From Glebionis coronaria (lineage: Eukaryota > Streptophyta > Magnoliopsida > Asterales > Asteraceae): a DNA stretch of 64,000 bases. Position numbers and translations under genes: made by a program. Each line of letters starts with the position of its first letter. The stretch's first letter is position 1. The notes below the pieces were generated by a model. It was not told where the DNA came from. It saw only the letters and a program-made list of their open reading frames with translations, and made no database searches. Shown here piece by piece: positions 45,769 to 57,423 of this stretch. The stretch lies in contig CM046878.1 of NCBI GenBank assembly GCA_025667525.1, positions 96,363,237-96,427,236 on the forward strand. Reading direction: 5' to 3'.

Positions 45769-47030
45769 TAATTTTATTATCTATGTAATATTTTTAAATA
45801 CTAAGTAATGTTTTTAACTTTTGTAAATGAATTTTAATTTTAAATATTCCTTTTTTGAAAAAGGCCGCATCGACGTGGAAATAGTCGTCAAGAGATTGTC
45901 GGAAAGAGTGACGAGGGATTGAATGTGAATCAGGTCTCTTGATGTGCGTAGCCTTATATACTCTATACTTCTACTTCAACCCTTCAACTTTGGACAACCT
46001 GCTAAACAGACAAAAAATATCAAACTGTTAGAAATGTGTGAAGAATAAATCATTCCACATATATAAACAGCCAAACACAAACTACCTATTCAACATGTGT
46101 ATTGTGTTTCTAAACCTCATACGCATAAACTGTTTATATTCAGCGACAGTCGCGTCACCTGAGCTTGTTATGGAATGATGATAAAACGATCATCTTCACT
46201 TTGTTTGTATTATTGGGAGTATGTCTTCAATTTATCTACCTTTAGGAGTGTAAAATTTTTCAATCAGAAGAGCAAAACGAAGTTTTTTGCTACATGACAT
46301 AATCTAACTTCTTTATAAAGCATTTTGCACTTTTATTTTTAAAATAGTTGAAATTTTTAACTTACAATATATAATACTATTTGTGCAAGCAAGAAAACAT
46401 GCATACTAAAAGTAGAAAACTTATAATCTGTTACATTAATACTTATAATTAATTACATTAAATTCTATAATTAAAACACCTCATCACCTTATTTTACAAC
46501 TAAAACAACACATAATACAAATAATAAAACATCTTACAAATATAATTAATAGTATAATAATTACAATAACATATATGTAATTAAAACCTCACAATTAAAA
46601 TACCATACTTACAAATATATGTGTATAATGTACAATGCGTACAAACATGACTAAAACATTAAACATACAAAGATAATTAATACTCATATTTAAAACACCC
46701 CATTATATGAATAGTTAATCATAACTACATATTTTACAAGTATAAGAAAGCATAAAAACTCTTTTAAGCATTAAAATTTTAAACTTCATTTTTCATAAGA
46801 AACATCTTTTTAATATATTCACAGAATACACATTCGAAAATGAAACTACACAATTTCATTATTTAAAACTACACATATTTATATTATATGTACAATTAAC
46901 CAATTAACTTTTAATGGTATTCTTAAAACACATCTTAATAAATTAAACAAACTAATAATACTATTTTTTTAAAAACACACATAAAATACATGTAGTTATG
47001 CACATTATGTAAACTAATAATAAACACAAA
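45769..47030. other. AT-rich DNA without recognised genes
   Basis: Very AT-rich from 46,320 to 47,020. No supported open frame. Confidence 0.5.
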
Positions 47031-47441
47031 TAAGGGTGTCAAAAAATCCGACCCGACCCGACCCGAACCCAACCCGAGTATATTCGGGTCGGGTTACTCG
47101 GGTACAAATTCTTCGAGTTAATCGCGCCAACCCGACTAAACCGAATTAAAAATCGGTCGGGTATCGAGCAATTTATTTTTGCGTAAATCGGCTTTGGGTC
47201 AATCCGATTAACCCGAGTAAGAATTTTTTAATAAAAAATCATATATAATTTGTATTTAAAAAGGGTAAAAATAAGTTTTTGTTTTACTCAACTTCGTTGA
47301 CCCGAATTACCCGACCCGAGTAGACCTGACACGAATAGACACGAACCATTGTAATCCGAGTTCAAATCGGGTCAGATTTGGGTAACTTATTTTCAGCCTT
47401 GACCCGAATTGGACCCGAACCCGACCTGATTCTCACCCCTA
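47031..47441. mobile_element. hAT-type MITE, 411 bp
   Basis: Left end taagggtgtcaaaaaatcc, right end gattctcacccc followed by ta. The interior is full of acccgaccc/gggtcggg words, a hallmark of this plant hAT MITE type. Flanking octamers aacacaaa (47,023-47,030) and gacacaaa (47,442-47,449) differ at one base, consistent with an aged 8-bp duplication. Confidence 0.75.
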
Positions 47442-47646
47442 GACACAAAGTTTATAAATTTATATGCTAATTTATATAGTTTTGAAAATCATACTAGACC
47501 ATATATTCAAGCAGGAACAAGAGTGGCCACCAAGTTTGGATGTCAAATAAAATCCGTTCGAAAATGATTCGGAGAATTTCGTCCGAAAATAATAAAAATA
47601 AGTGAACCTAACATGATCGACATTATTTTCAAAATGGTCAATCACT

Positions 47647-47683
47647 GGGTACCCACCGCCGCATCGCGTGGGTACCCTGCTAA
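47647..47683 (+). mobile_element. Helitron 3' terminus
   Basis: A perfect 10-bp stem, GGGTACCCAC (47,647-47,656) with GTGGGTACCC (47,668-47,677), encloses an 11-nt GC-rich loop. It is followed by TG and CTAA (47,680-47,683) and then T. This fits the hairpin plus CTRR end of plant Helitrons. I could not find the matching TC start, so the length is unknown. Confidence 0.6.
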
Positions 47684-47795
47684 TGATAATAAAATGACAT
47701 TCACTCCATCTTTATTGACCATTTACTAAATTTTATTCGGCCATTTTCTCAAACATGAAAAATACTATTATTGATAAGGATTTGTTTGTTTTTTG

Positions 47796-48008
47796 TAAGG
47801 GACTGTCTAACAAGTGTCTTTAAGGCATTCTTTAAGGTGCATTAGTTTATCCCCAACTTGCTTTTTATATTAATATATGCATTTAATACACATTAATTGA
47901 TCTTATAGATTACCTTAATTGATTTTAATTTTTAATTACTAAACTCAAAATTTCATTATTTAACCATTTAAATTAGTGCCCTACGAGCACTCGTTAGACA
48001 AACCCTTA
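47796..48008. mobile_element. MITE with 22-bp inverted termini, 213 bp
   Basis: Left TAAGGGACTGTCTAACAAGT and right, read in reverse, TAAGGGTTTGTCTAACGAGT. The TAA ends suggest a PIF/Harbinger (Tourist) element, but no clear separate target duplication is seen. Confidence 0.6.
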
Positions 48009-48009
48009 T

Positions 48010-48450
48010 ATCGAAATGATTCATTTCGTCTTTTTTGGAAGCTTTTATACGTTTTATGCATTTTCTCTGTTTTTCTACAGGTTTATGTGTTTTTCTGCTT
48101 TTGAATTATTTTCCGTTTTTACGTTTTTCTACATTTTCGTGCGTTTTTCTACGCTTTCTTTCGCTTTCTTAGGTGTTCATACGTTTTATACGTTTTTCTA
48201 AGTTTTATACGTATTCATACATTTACATTCATTTTTACGTCCTTGTACATTTTTATACGTTTTTAGCGTTATTATGCGTTTTTATCGTTACAAAAACGTA
48301 TATAAAGAACGTATGAAAGCGCACGAAAACGTAAAAGCCAGAGAAAAGTGTAAAAAGTATAAATTGGGCAAAACATATGTAAACTGACGAAAAAGTAAAA
48401 AACACTAGTGAAAAAATGAAGAAAAAATAGAAAAGAAGTAATTAAATAGT
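48010..48450. repeat. Degenerate foldback of tacgttttt/aaaaacgta words
   Basis: The left half is rich in tacgttttt and the right half in aaaaacgta; the switch is near 48,290. Together they form a long imperfect hairpin. The Phe-rich open frame at 48,016-48,201 is a by-product. Confidence 0.6.
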
Positions 48451-48687
48451 ATAAAAAACAAACGATCTTTTTGGTGTAGATGAGAACTTTAGATACACCT
48501 CTATTCCTACAAACATGATTTTCATTTGAAGAGGTAAAACCTATAAAGGCTCATAGCTCGATTAAAAAATTTAATCCATTTTCCTTTGAACTTAAAATAT
48601 TGGCCCATTTTGTTTGTTTGCTATATCTACTACTCTTTTCTTCTTAATTTATTTTCCTCCGACAAAAAAACACAGCTTAAAAAGTGT
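48451..48687. other. No recognised gene
   Basis: AT-rich sequence between the foldback and the solo LTR. Confidence 0.4.
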
Positions 48688-49213
48688 TGTTGGAAATAAA
48701 ATGCGACTAAGTCATTCCCATTGTTTTTTGTTATTTTCCCCTGATGGTCATGGTTTCCCCTGCTAAGCATAATGAAGACAATGGGATTTGTTCGCAGTGT
48801 ATATTGATGATTCCTCTGCTTGAAGATAACTATGACGAAAATATTTACGCGTTTTGTTATGTTTAGAGTTTATCTGTTGTATATCTTCCTAGTTTTGATG
48901 ATAGTTATCTTGTATAAGGCTCTTTTTGTCTATAAAATGAGACCTTAGCTTAAAAAGTTATATTCGTTTCCTTTACTTTATTTATAGCTTTGAGATTTGT
49001 GTAAACCCTAGTACTGTCAAGAGTACTCGTATCTTTATCTGAATATATTAAAGCTTTGATTTGTTTAAACCACTTTTCTTGTCTTAAGGAGTGTTACTTA
49101 TCACATAATACTTAGTTAACATTTACACAAAGTTTCTTTTGTGTTAGTTTGCATTTATCTTTGCTAATACTACTTTACAAGCTAAGGAATTTGATCTATA
49201 GTGAGGATCAACA
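48688..49213 (+). mobile_element. Solo LTR of a Copia-type element
   Basis: Starts TGTTGGAAATAAAATGCGAC and ends GAGGATCAACA. It has a TATA box and leader wording (TATAAAATGAGACCTTAG, about 48,940) like that of the complete Copia LTR at 56,836 (TATAAAAGGAGGCCTTAG on the minus strand), which begins TGTTGGGAATAAAAT and ends GGGATCAACA. No primer-binding site or polypurine tract adjoins it, so it is a solo LTR. No 5-bp duplication was recognised. Confidence 0.55.
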
Positions 49214-49678
49214 AATGCATTTATTATAAGATTATTTTTCTTACTTTTTGACAGAATGATACTTTTACCTATAGGTAATTAAATAAGTTTTGTTTAATGT
49301 TTGTAATTATAATTCCAAACAAGGGTAATATAGTAAATTTGATCAAACTTTCTTATATTTTTAATAGAGAATACTAATTTTGAGACGTTCAAAAAAGAAA
49401 GAAAGGCTATAAATTTATGACTGAAAAAAGAATATTACATGAAAAAGGTCCCGTCCTCTTACACAAAATTTTAGCAAAGTTACAATCCATTGCCTCTTTC
49501 TTCCAAAACCATCTGGACTTGACTCATGATGCTAGTTTCCTAGTCTCTTATTCTTGCACGTTACTTATGGTCTAGAACCCACAGTTAATGCCATATAGAT
49601 AACCATCACTTCATAACGTCAATATCATTCATACCAAAAAAACCTACATCAGAATTTAAACATAAGATATATTTCACC
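49214..49678. other. No recognised gene
   Basis: AT-rich sequence upstream of the P450 fragment. 49,320-49,400 contains fragments resembling a decayed Stowaway element. Confidence 0.4.
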
Positions 49679-49694
49679 ATGATCAACTACTGGT

Positions 49695-50352
49695 GTATGT
49701 TGCACGGAAACGCCCCTCGGGTGCCGTGCCCGTTCCGGAAGGGTTTTGGAAACGGGAAACGGCTGGAGGCGGCCGGAAACGCGACAGAATGTTTCCGGAA
49801 AATGGGAAACGTTTCATGCAGATTGAAAATGGGATTGCTTTATAAGAAACACACGGGGAAACGTTTTTTTGGCATGTTTGTCACGTTTCTAGGATTTGTT
49901 TTATAGGTACCAAGAGAGATCTGACGAAAAATATGGTGGTTTTCTGTGGAGTGAGTTACGGAGGGAGAGTTAAAGAGATACCATAATAGTGGACATCATG
50001 TGTCAGCTAATAAAAATAGGGGTTTGCTTACATTAGTTAAATAGTGGACTTTTAAATATTATTTAAATGGGTTAGGTATTTAATTGGGCTTATCAACATT
50101 GTGTTTACATCTATTATTAATGGGTTTTATTCAAATGTACTACTACATAGTATAACTGAATGAGTTTGATAAAATTTGAAACATTTATATATAAATTATA
50201 TAAAGTATGTAATAAAGATTATTAAATAAAATAATAAATTAACAAAATACACAAACATTTCTAGCCGTACCTGTTTCTTAAGTTTTGGGCCATTGGCATT
50301 TCTAAGTACCCGTACTCGTCCCCGTTTCTGTATCCGTCCCTGTGCAATATAG
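49695..50352. mobile_element. MITE copy A inside CYP706-like exon, 658 bp
   Basis: Ends GTATGTTGCAC and (reversed) CTATATTGCAC. Target duplication CTACTGGT (49,687-49,694) / CTACTAGT (50,353-50,360), one mismatch. The interior shares gaaacgcccctcgggtgccg at the left and ttctaagtacccgtac plus cgtccccgtttc at the right with the second copy. Confidence 0.8.
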
Positions 50353-50657
50353 CTACTAGTCCTGGTGGTGGGAAGTTGACAACCAAACCCACAAGGTTGC
50401 TCGCACACTTCATACTGTTTCGGTTCCGATACTAGTTTGTATGGTACAAATGGACCATATCGTACACCAAAAATACCAGACCCCGTTTGTCCCAGGTCCA
50501 TATGGTTTACCCGTTGTAGGGTATCTTCCTTTCTTAAGTTCCAACTTACACGAAAGATTCACCGAGATGAGTCACATATACGGCCCCATCTTTAGCCTGT
50601 ACCAAGGAAGTAAGTTTCATGTTGTCGTGAACTCCATTGATCTAGAGAAGGTTGTGG

Positions 50658-51274
50658 CTATATTGCACGAAAACGCCCCTCGGGTGCCGTTCTCGTCCCG
50701 GAAACGTTTTGGAAACGCAACAGAAACGTTTCCGAAAAATGGGAAACATTTCATGCAGATCGGAAACGGGATTGCTTGAAAAGAAACGCACCGGGAAACA
50801 TTTTGGGCATGTTTGTCACGTTTTTGGGATTTGCTTTATAGGTAACAAGAGAGATCTGACAAAAAATTTGGTGGTTTTCTTTGAAGTCAGTTACGGTAGG
50901 AGGGTTGAAGAGTTATAGTAACAGTGGACATCATGTGTCGGCTAATAAAAATAGGGTTTTGCTTAAATTAGTTAACTAGTGGACATAAATAGGTTAGGTA
51001 TTTAATTGGGCTTATCAACATTGTGTTTACATCTTTTATTAATAGGTTTTATTCAAATGTACTACTACATAGTATAACTGAATGAGTTTGATAAAATTTG
51101 CAACATTTATATATAAACTATATAAAGTATATAATGAAGATTATTATATAAAATAATAAACTGATAAAATATACAAACGTTTCTAGCCATACCCGTTTCT
51201 CAAGTTTTGGGCCATTGGCGTTTCTAAGTACCCGTACACGTCCCCGTTTCCGTATCTGTCCCAGTGCAACATAG
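50658..51274. mobile_element. MITE copy B inside CYP706-like exon, 617 bp
   Basis: Ends CTATATTGCAC and (reversed) CTATGTTGCAC. Flanked by perfect GGTTGTGG (50,650-50,657 and 51,275-51,282); an extra C also allows a 9-bp reading. The P450 frame reads through when the element and one duplication are ignored. Same family as the element at 49,695-50,352. The 8-bp duplication points to hAT, but the termini are not typical of it. Confidence 0.85.
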
Positions 51275-51307
51275 GGTTGTGGCTCGTGATCTCGACCAGA
51301 CCTTTGC

Positions 51308-54300
51308 TGTAACACCCCAAATTACCACGCAGTGGAATACCACATTGAGGCGCTACTAATAGCACATCGCACACAATCATAGACAACGACCTCAAAAGAG
51401 ACGTTAAAATAATATACAACATTGTCTAAAAGTTTCCCACCCAATATATATAAAATCAGAGTAGCGTTTGGTCCCAAAAATTGTTACCAATCACAATACA
51501 TTCATCAAAGACTTTAAAAGTCAATTTATTCATTTCAAAGGATGGAAAATTAAACAAAGTTTTAGACAACTAAGCACCAACTTCCTCCTCGCATGCTCCA
51601 CTGCTATCCATCTTGATTACCTGAAATACATGCTTAAAATCATCAACACAACGGTTGAGCAAGTCTATAGGTTTTACAAATCATCATTAGAACACAAGAA
51701 TTTTAATCATCTCAAACTTGTCACACAGGCAAGTCACATATATATAAAGCGATAAATGCCTTAGCTCATGCAACTGAACGTTAACCAATACGTCAAACCG
51801 AGTCACTTACGGCGCCCATACAACAGGTAATATTGTCATACACCAACGACCTCTTATACATAATATCCCTTTCAGGTGATCACGAGGATACATACCCTAG
51901 GATAAGGCTGTCAAACAAGATAGATCTATCATATGTATTAGCATTTACCTCGCAAGGTAATTAACAGTTCATGAATTTCAGGGACTTCATAAGAAAATGG
52001 TACTTAGGCATTTATCATCATATTCGGGTCCAGCATACCGAAAACAACTTGTGTTCCTTTGATAAAAACAAGCATGTATTCCCCCTCGCGAGTTATCATT
52101 TACAAGATAATAAAAAGCCAGACTATACACTCACCTTGATAAGAAGTATCAAACAAGAAGTTCTTTGAGACGAGGAGACGAATGTCGACGTATCAACCGC
52201 GACTTATAATAATTGTGCGTACTTAATTTCACACTCAAAATAATATAACACGAAGAATGATATTTATACTCGTATATATGTATTAACATGCACTACAAAC
52301 CAATGCTTACGAATCCATGCCCAAAAATCTAAAAAAAATGCATACTTAGAAAATTTTGACAACTTTGACTTTGTGGCCAACTTTGACTTTTCTGGTCAGC
52401 TTTAACCTTCAAGTATGACCCGATTAATTGACCCACTGAACGACATTTTCATGATTAAAGACTGAAGCATTTTGATGCAAAACAACATTTCGGACAACTT
52501 CCTAGTTATACCCGAGACCTGAAAATCAAAATAAATTGACCAAAATGCCCCTGCAAGTTCTGCGCGAAATTATAATTTTGACGTTAAAATTTCAGATTTT
52601 ACTTGTAACTTTTACCCGTTACTACTTATTTACAGGTCTAATTCCCATGTGGTAAAGGTAAAACAGCATTCTGAACAACTTTCGTGCTTCGGCCGAAGGC
52701 CAAAACGGACCAGAAATAACCGATTTACCCCTCGCATAAGATCTGTTAAAAGACATTTTTTTAGAAAATGCAGATTTTTAATTAGCTAGAAGACCCTCAA
52801 ATATTCAGTTTCAAGACCACTTTCCACGAGGTAGACGTAAAATGACGTTTTAAACAACTTCACGGTTTTACTCGAACACTGAAACGGACCAGAAATGACA
52901 GATTTACCACTCGCATCAGATCTGTAAAAAATGATGATTTTTAGAAAAAACGCGGGTTTTAAATTAGCTAGAAGACCCCTAAATGTTCAGTTTCAAAACC
53001 ACTTTCCACGCGGTAAACGTAAAATGACATTTTAAACAACTTGACAGTTTTAATCGAACACTGAAACGGACCAGAAATGGACGATTTTTCCCTTGCAGAT
53101 TCTGCACAGCAGTTAATTATTTCTATAATGTAAAATCTGATTTTTAACTTTTACAACTTTCAAATAGACGCCAAAACTTCATTTTTAAGAGCTAAGAGTC
53201 GTGCCATACATCGAAACGTTCGTATGGACGACGCCTAACATATTCCAAAGCTAAAAATTATTTTAGAAAACTTTCAATTTGCTGAAATAATCAAAAACTT
53301 TCTGCCCAAATTTAAGTATCATTCAATCCCTCAAATCATTAAGTCTCATCACCAAAATCAATTTTCACTCAACCAAACGACCCTAATATCAACACCAATC
53401 AACTAGAACCATTAAGAACTTCAAAACACTAACATGCATTCATTTCTATGGATTCTTAAACATGATCAAACTACATGCACATACATAATTGACCCAATGT
53501 ATAAAAAAATAAGCAAAAGACTTGCAAAAACTTACAAATATCAAGATGATAAAAATCAAACAACCCTAGTGGGTTCTTGGTTGCACCCGGCTATACCCAA
53601 CACCAATAGAGGATTAAGAACTTTGGTTTTTATAATACCCACTTGTTTTTAGCAATATTTATCAACCTTTAACACTTCCCCAACATAAAATTCGGATTAC
53701 ATCACCATTGATGATTTCTTGAAGATTTTAATTCTTCTAAAACACATGCATCATGTTAAATTGATGGTGGGATTTGATTAGGAATGATAGATGAATGAAT
53801 TGGTGTGATTAAATTGTAATTTTATTGAGAAAAAAGATGTTGATGTTGATGGTGATGATGGTGGTGTCGAACAAGAGAAGAAGAGGGATAACAACTCTTT
53901 TTCTTGTCTTAATGTTATGGTAAGTGCCTATATTTTTATTTTTTTCTTAAGTAGTGATAGTAGTGAGTAAGGGGGTGTTTGGCAATAAGTTTTGCTAGAC
54001 ATCATAAAAATAAATAAGGGTGTTTCTGGTATAGTTTTGCGCCACGGGTATGAACCAAGACAAAAGGGCTTCGGCCCGGTTTTTACCAATTGAAATTCAA
54101 AAACAAAAAATCAAACTCGATAGTTAAATTAACACACAAAGAGTTATAAAAGCACGTTTTCGAATCGTTTTCAACCAAATATGACCATAAGTCGAAAAAA
54201 ATAACAATAAAAATAATAGCGCTCACGGCTAGAATATGGCATTCGTCGTCTTCTCGATTATTTAACGGATAAATTCCATTCGTCAAAACATCAAATAAAG

Positions 54301-54418
54301 TCTCAATCACCGATTTCAACGTAAACTGTCAAACAATACAATACTTACCATTACTTAGGAATTCAAAATCCGTTACATAGTTAGGATAAAATAATGACGT
54401 TAAATTCGGGTTATTACA
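51308..54418 (-). repeat. 3' LTR of LARD (3,111 bp)
   Basis: Ends TGTAA/TTACA. Internally it carries about four diverged tandem units of roughly 180 bp between 52,480 and 53,110. Shared words are cggaccagaaat, cgatttaccc, gcatcagatctgt, agctagaagacccc and ccactttcc plus gtagacgtaaaatgac. The right LTR carries the same set. No credible protein frame. Confidence 0.9.
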
Positions 54419-54431
54419 TTCTCACCTCTTT
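54419..54431 (-). other. Polypurine tract of LARD
   Basis: AAAGAGGTGAGAA on the minus strand, directly before the 3' LTR. It would prime plus-strand DNA synthesis. Confidence 0.7.
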
Positions 54432-56830
54432 AAGGGAGCGACATTACGACGCTCGACTCACTTCATACTCGTATGTGCCCTACTCGGAAGGATGAAGGCA
54501 CTTCTTTCTAAAGAAGTCCTCATGTTCCCACGTGAATCTTGATCTACGTCTCGAATATCATCAACACTTCTTCAAGCTCGACACACGTGAATTACGCGAA
54601 TTGCACGAAGCTCATCTGACGACTCCAATTTTATATTTCGTCAAAAGCAAGTTCATCGATACGGACGTCATTCGGCGTATACATTACTCTATCGGACGCA
54701 TTACGATCTAAATCAAAACACAAAAAGACACCACTAGGGACGTAAAATCAAGTCACGACATGTTTGCAAAATAACCAAACCATGTTAAATCAATAAATTC
54801 AATCGTGTTAGCTCATGCTTGCTAAATAGCCAAGCCATGATAAATAAGAATACTTGACAATACCTTCGGGTAAGTCCAGTCATTTGGAAGATTGCAAGTT
54901 AAAGGATATCCACTGGCCGGATAGACACGAACGCATATTAAGAAGAAATAATAATAAAGTATTTTCGTCATCGGAGGGCTCACACTCGGATCCATACGCA
55001 AAAGATAATACAAGAACAACATCTCACTTCCGCCCACGCGCATCAAGGTCTCAATAAACATTGTCGTTGAAGGTCAAAAAGATATTACATGGTACTTGTT
55101 CTCTATGATCGGACGTCATTGGACAATGCCGTCTCAAGTTCTCACAACTTACGATCATTTGACTAGATCACATACCACATAAGTATCTAAAAGCAAAGGT
55201 CGAACATAAACATCAAATACAGATTTCCACCGTTGATCATCGTGAAAACCTCGAACGAACCCTTGATAATACAACTTGATCTCCAAAGTCTTTACACTTG
55301 CGGTGTCGGCTTCAACATACTCCTCGAAGTGATAACGAATTTATTAATTCCAATCATTAAGAAATTCGGTCCATTGGCGAAGATTCACAACATATCGGGC
55401 ATACCATTAACTTCTGCTCCAGTGTTCAACATACAAAAGCATCCCACTAATTTCTGCTTCAACATTCATCATACAAAGGCGTCCCAATAATTCCTACTTC
55501 AGTGCTCAAAGTCATACATCATTTTCTTTGTTTTCTCTTTATATTAGCCCCACAGGTTCGTCATCAAGAAATAAAAAAATCTTCTATGACCCTTCGATAG
55601 TAGCCAATAAAATCCCAAAATCTTCACATACATGATAAGTTGTCGGTGATAACTTGATCCTCAGTCAATCCACAAGTACACGAATAATCCCTGGTGACGC
55701 TTAAACAAGTCGCCTATTCTCGGAACGGTCAACGCTTCTTAACAATCTGCTTATAAAGCTCGCGATCATCAAGACACATTAGAAATGGTCCATCGAAATA
55801 AATCACAACTCGAGAGAAGTCCAACGGGTTACTCGTACATAGTTGATAATCGACAATCATCATAATGACGACGGCACCGAACGATTCGTACCAATGAAAC
55901 ACGATTCAAAGGAAGACGTACGCACACCAAACATCCACAAATCGAGCCAGGCATACTTTGGCCCACTCATTTATAACTCATTGTCTACATCAAAAGGCGT
56001 CCCCTTTCATGTATACAAGATTTTATAAATTTTGCGGTTCGAGAGCTTATAACTTTCTTGTTCAAATGAAAAGGCGTCCCAATCCATTTCAACAAGACGA
56101 TTATAAGTCATCCTACTCAAGTATTACTACCTCTCAACACGATGTCATATCCAAATACCATAGTAAATACAAGGTTTTCAATAAACTTACATCATGATTT
56201 CCGTATTCAAACGTCCCATTCCATTTGAATAAGGAAAATACGACAATCTAAGGTCCAGTGGTTTAAAACTTTTCTTATTCAAATGTCCTAATCCATTTAA
56301 ATAAGACAACCTTAAACGACTCATAGTTGGGCGTGTTAAAATCTCTATATCTAATGTCCCATTCCATTTAGATACAAGGTAATAAGTCACTCAACCGAAT
56401 GACTACTATGAGCATATCTTTGTTGTACCCAACTATATATATTTGATTAGGATATATATATCGTAAGTCCAACATTGGCATCCTCTTTTTCGCCAATAAA
56501 ACGTAGTCATATAAAATCAAACCACACATCACATTACATAGAAGATGTCTCCTCAGATAAATGATTCTTCAAAATCATAAAGAGTATTCGGAACACAAAT
56601 ATCAAATCAATCAATTACGTTTCGAAAGGAGATGTCCTAAAATGGCACATCACGATACGATGATAACAATCGAACTTAAACAAGTCGATATGCGATAGAT
56701 TACGAAACAATATACATACTCAAAGTATCAAACGAGTTTTATACTCGTATCAAATAATACACAATTATCAAGATCGGTGATTTGCGGTGAGGCCAAATCC
56801 GCTACAAAACCGTATTATAAAATGTACGAC
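54432..56830 (-). other. LARD internal region with hairpin cluster, no protein genes
   Basis: No gag, protease or polymerase motif in any frame. 54,765-54,795 and 54,812-54,843 form a diverged direct repeat (accaaaccatgttaaat and gccaagccatgataaat). From 55,337 to 56,374 at least six hairpins occur, several with a gtccca-type loop. Confidence 0.6.
55337..56374. repeat. Cluster of hairpins with similar loops and variable stems
   Basis: Stems: 55,337-55,367 (GAATTT-a-TTAAT), 55,981-56,018 (TTGT-c-TACAT), 56,057-56,096 (CTTGTT-c-AAATG), 56,204-56,231 (TATTCAAA), 56,274-56,305 (CTTATT-c-AAAT) and 56,348-56,374 (TATCTAA), each with the complementary right arm. Four have a single 1x1 mismatch 4-6 bp from the base. 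Loops contain gtcccaatc, gtcccattcca, gtcctaatcc or tccaatc. Confidence 0.65.
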
Positions 56831-56835
56831 AATAA
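56831..56835. repeat. Target-site duplication of nested Copia element, left
   Basis: aataa, identical to 61,139-61,143. Confidence 0.8.
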
Positions 56836-57410
56836 TGTTGATCCCAAACTTAGATCGATTTAGCTTTGTGTTAACGAAATTAAATCAAGTTTAACACGTA
56901 GAGAAACTTTGTTGTATTGAACAAACTAAGTGTTATGCGGAATTTAACACTTAGAACAAAGAACAAAACAAAGTAAACAAAACTTTCACTTTGATTAATA
57001 ATATCAATGAATGATTACAATGAAAGTGTTATGAGATATATGGAAGAGGTGTGTGAAAAAGATGTGTCTTATGTCTAACCCTAAGGCCTCCTTTTATAGG
57101 TTTAAGGAGCCTTGTACAAAAAGTTAAGATCAACTATTTTAGGAAAAGACATAAGATAAACATAACTTATTGACTAAATCTTTTTAAACATTAAGAATAT
57201 ATTATGAATTCTTATCTTCATATTTTGTCCACCAGCTTGAAGAATTCATCATTGGCAGATTTAGTCCTTGTCTTTGTCTTTAAGATTCTTCTTGTCAACG
57301 CCTTTATAATTCTTATCAGCGTCTCATCTGTCAGCGCCTCGTTTACTCTTGTCAGCGTCCAATTTCCTCTTGTCAGCGTTCCAGTGACTTAGCTAATTTT
57401 ATTCCCAACA
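56836..57410 (-). repeat. 3' LTR of nested Copia element (575 bp)
   Basis: Carries a minus-strand TATA box, TATAAAAG (57,098-57,091). At 57,296-57,385 it holds four to five copies of a tgtcagcg(t/c) motif spaced about 20 nt apart, which also occurs in the gag gene. Confidence 0.9.
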
Positions 57411-57423
57411 ATCCTCCCCTAAA
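57411..57423 (-). other. Polypurine tract of nested Copia element
   Basis: TTTAGGGGAGGAT on the minus strand, adjoining the 3' LTR. Confidence 0.75.

Larger units (their letters stand above)
49679..51307 (+). pseudogene. Cytochrome P450 (CYP706-like) first-exon fragment, three insertions
   Basis: The start codon at 49,679 gives MINYW. After a 658-bp MITE the frame resumes at 50,361-50,657: WWWEVDNQTHKVARTLHTV (membrane-anchor region), then PFVPGPYGLPVVGYLPFL (proline-rich hinge) and HIYGPIFSLYQGSKFHVVV. After a second MITE it continues at 51,283 with ARDLDQTFA, then stops at the LTR of a retrotransposon. The hinge and beta-1 wording match CYP706 enzymes of plants, which oxidise terpenoids and other small molecules at the ER membrane. 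The haem-binding and I-helix parts are not in the window; they may lie beyond the LTR element. The right duplication of the first MITE now contains TAG. It is a dead gene. Confidence 0.8.

Noticed and set aside
48016..48201. Phe-rich 61-aa frame
   Set aside because: Low-complexity product of the tacgttttt foldback.
51468..51755. 95-aa frame, also present at 61,555-61,842
   Set aside because: The parallel copies reflect the two LTRs of the LARD. It has no domain and lies on the antisense strand of the element.
57204..57392. 62-aa Ser/Val-rich frame
   Set aside because: Lies in the Copia LTR on the non-element strand and follows the tgtcagcg repeat.
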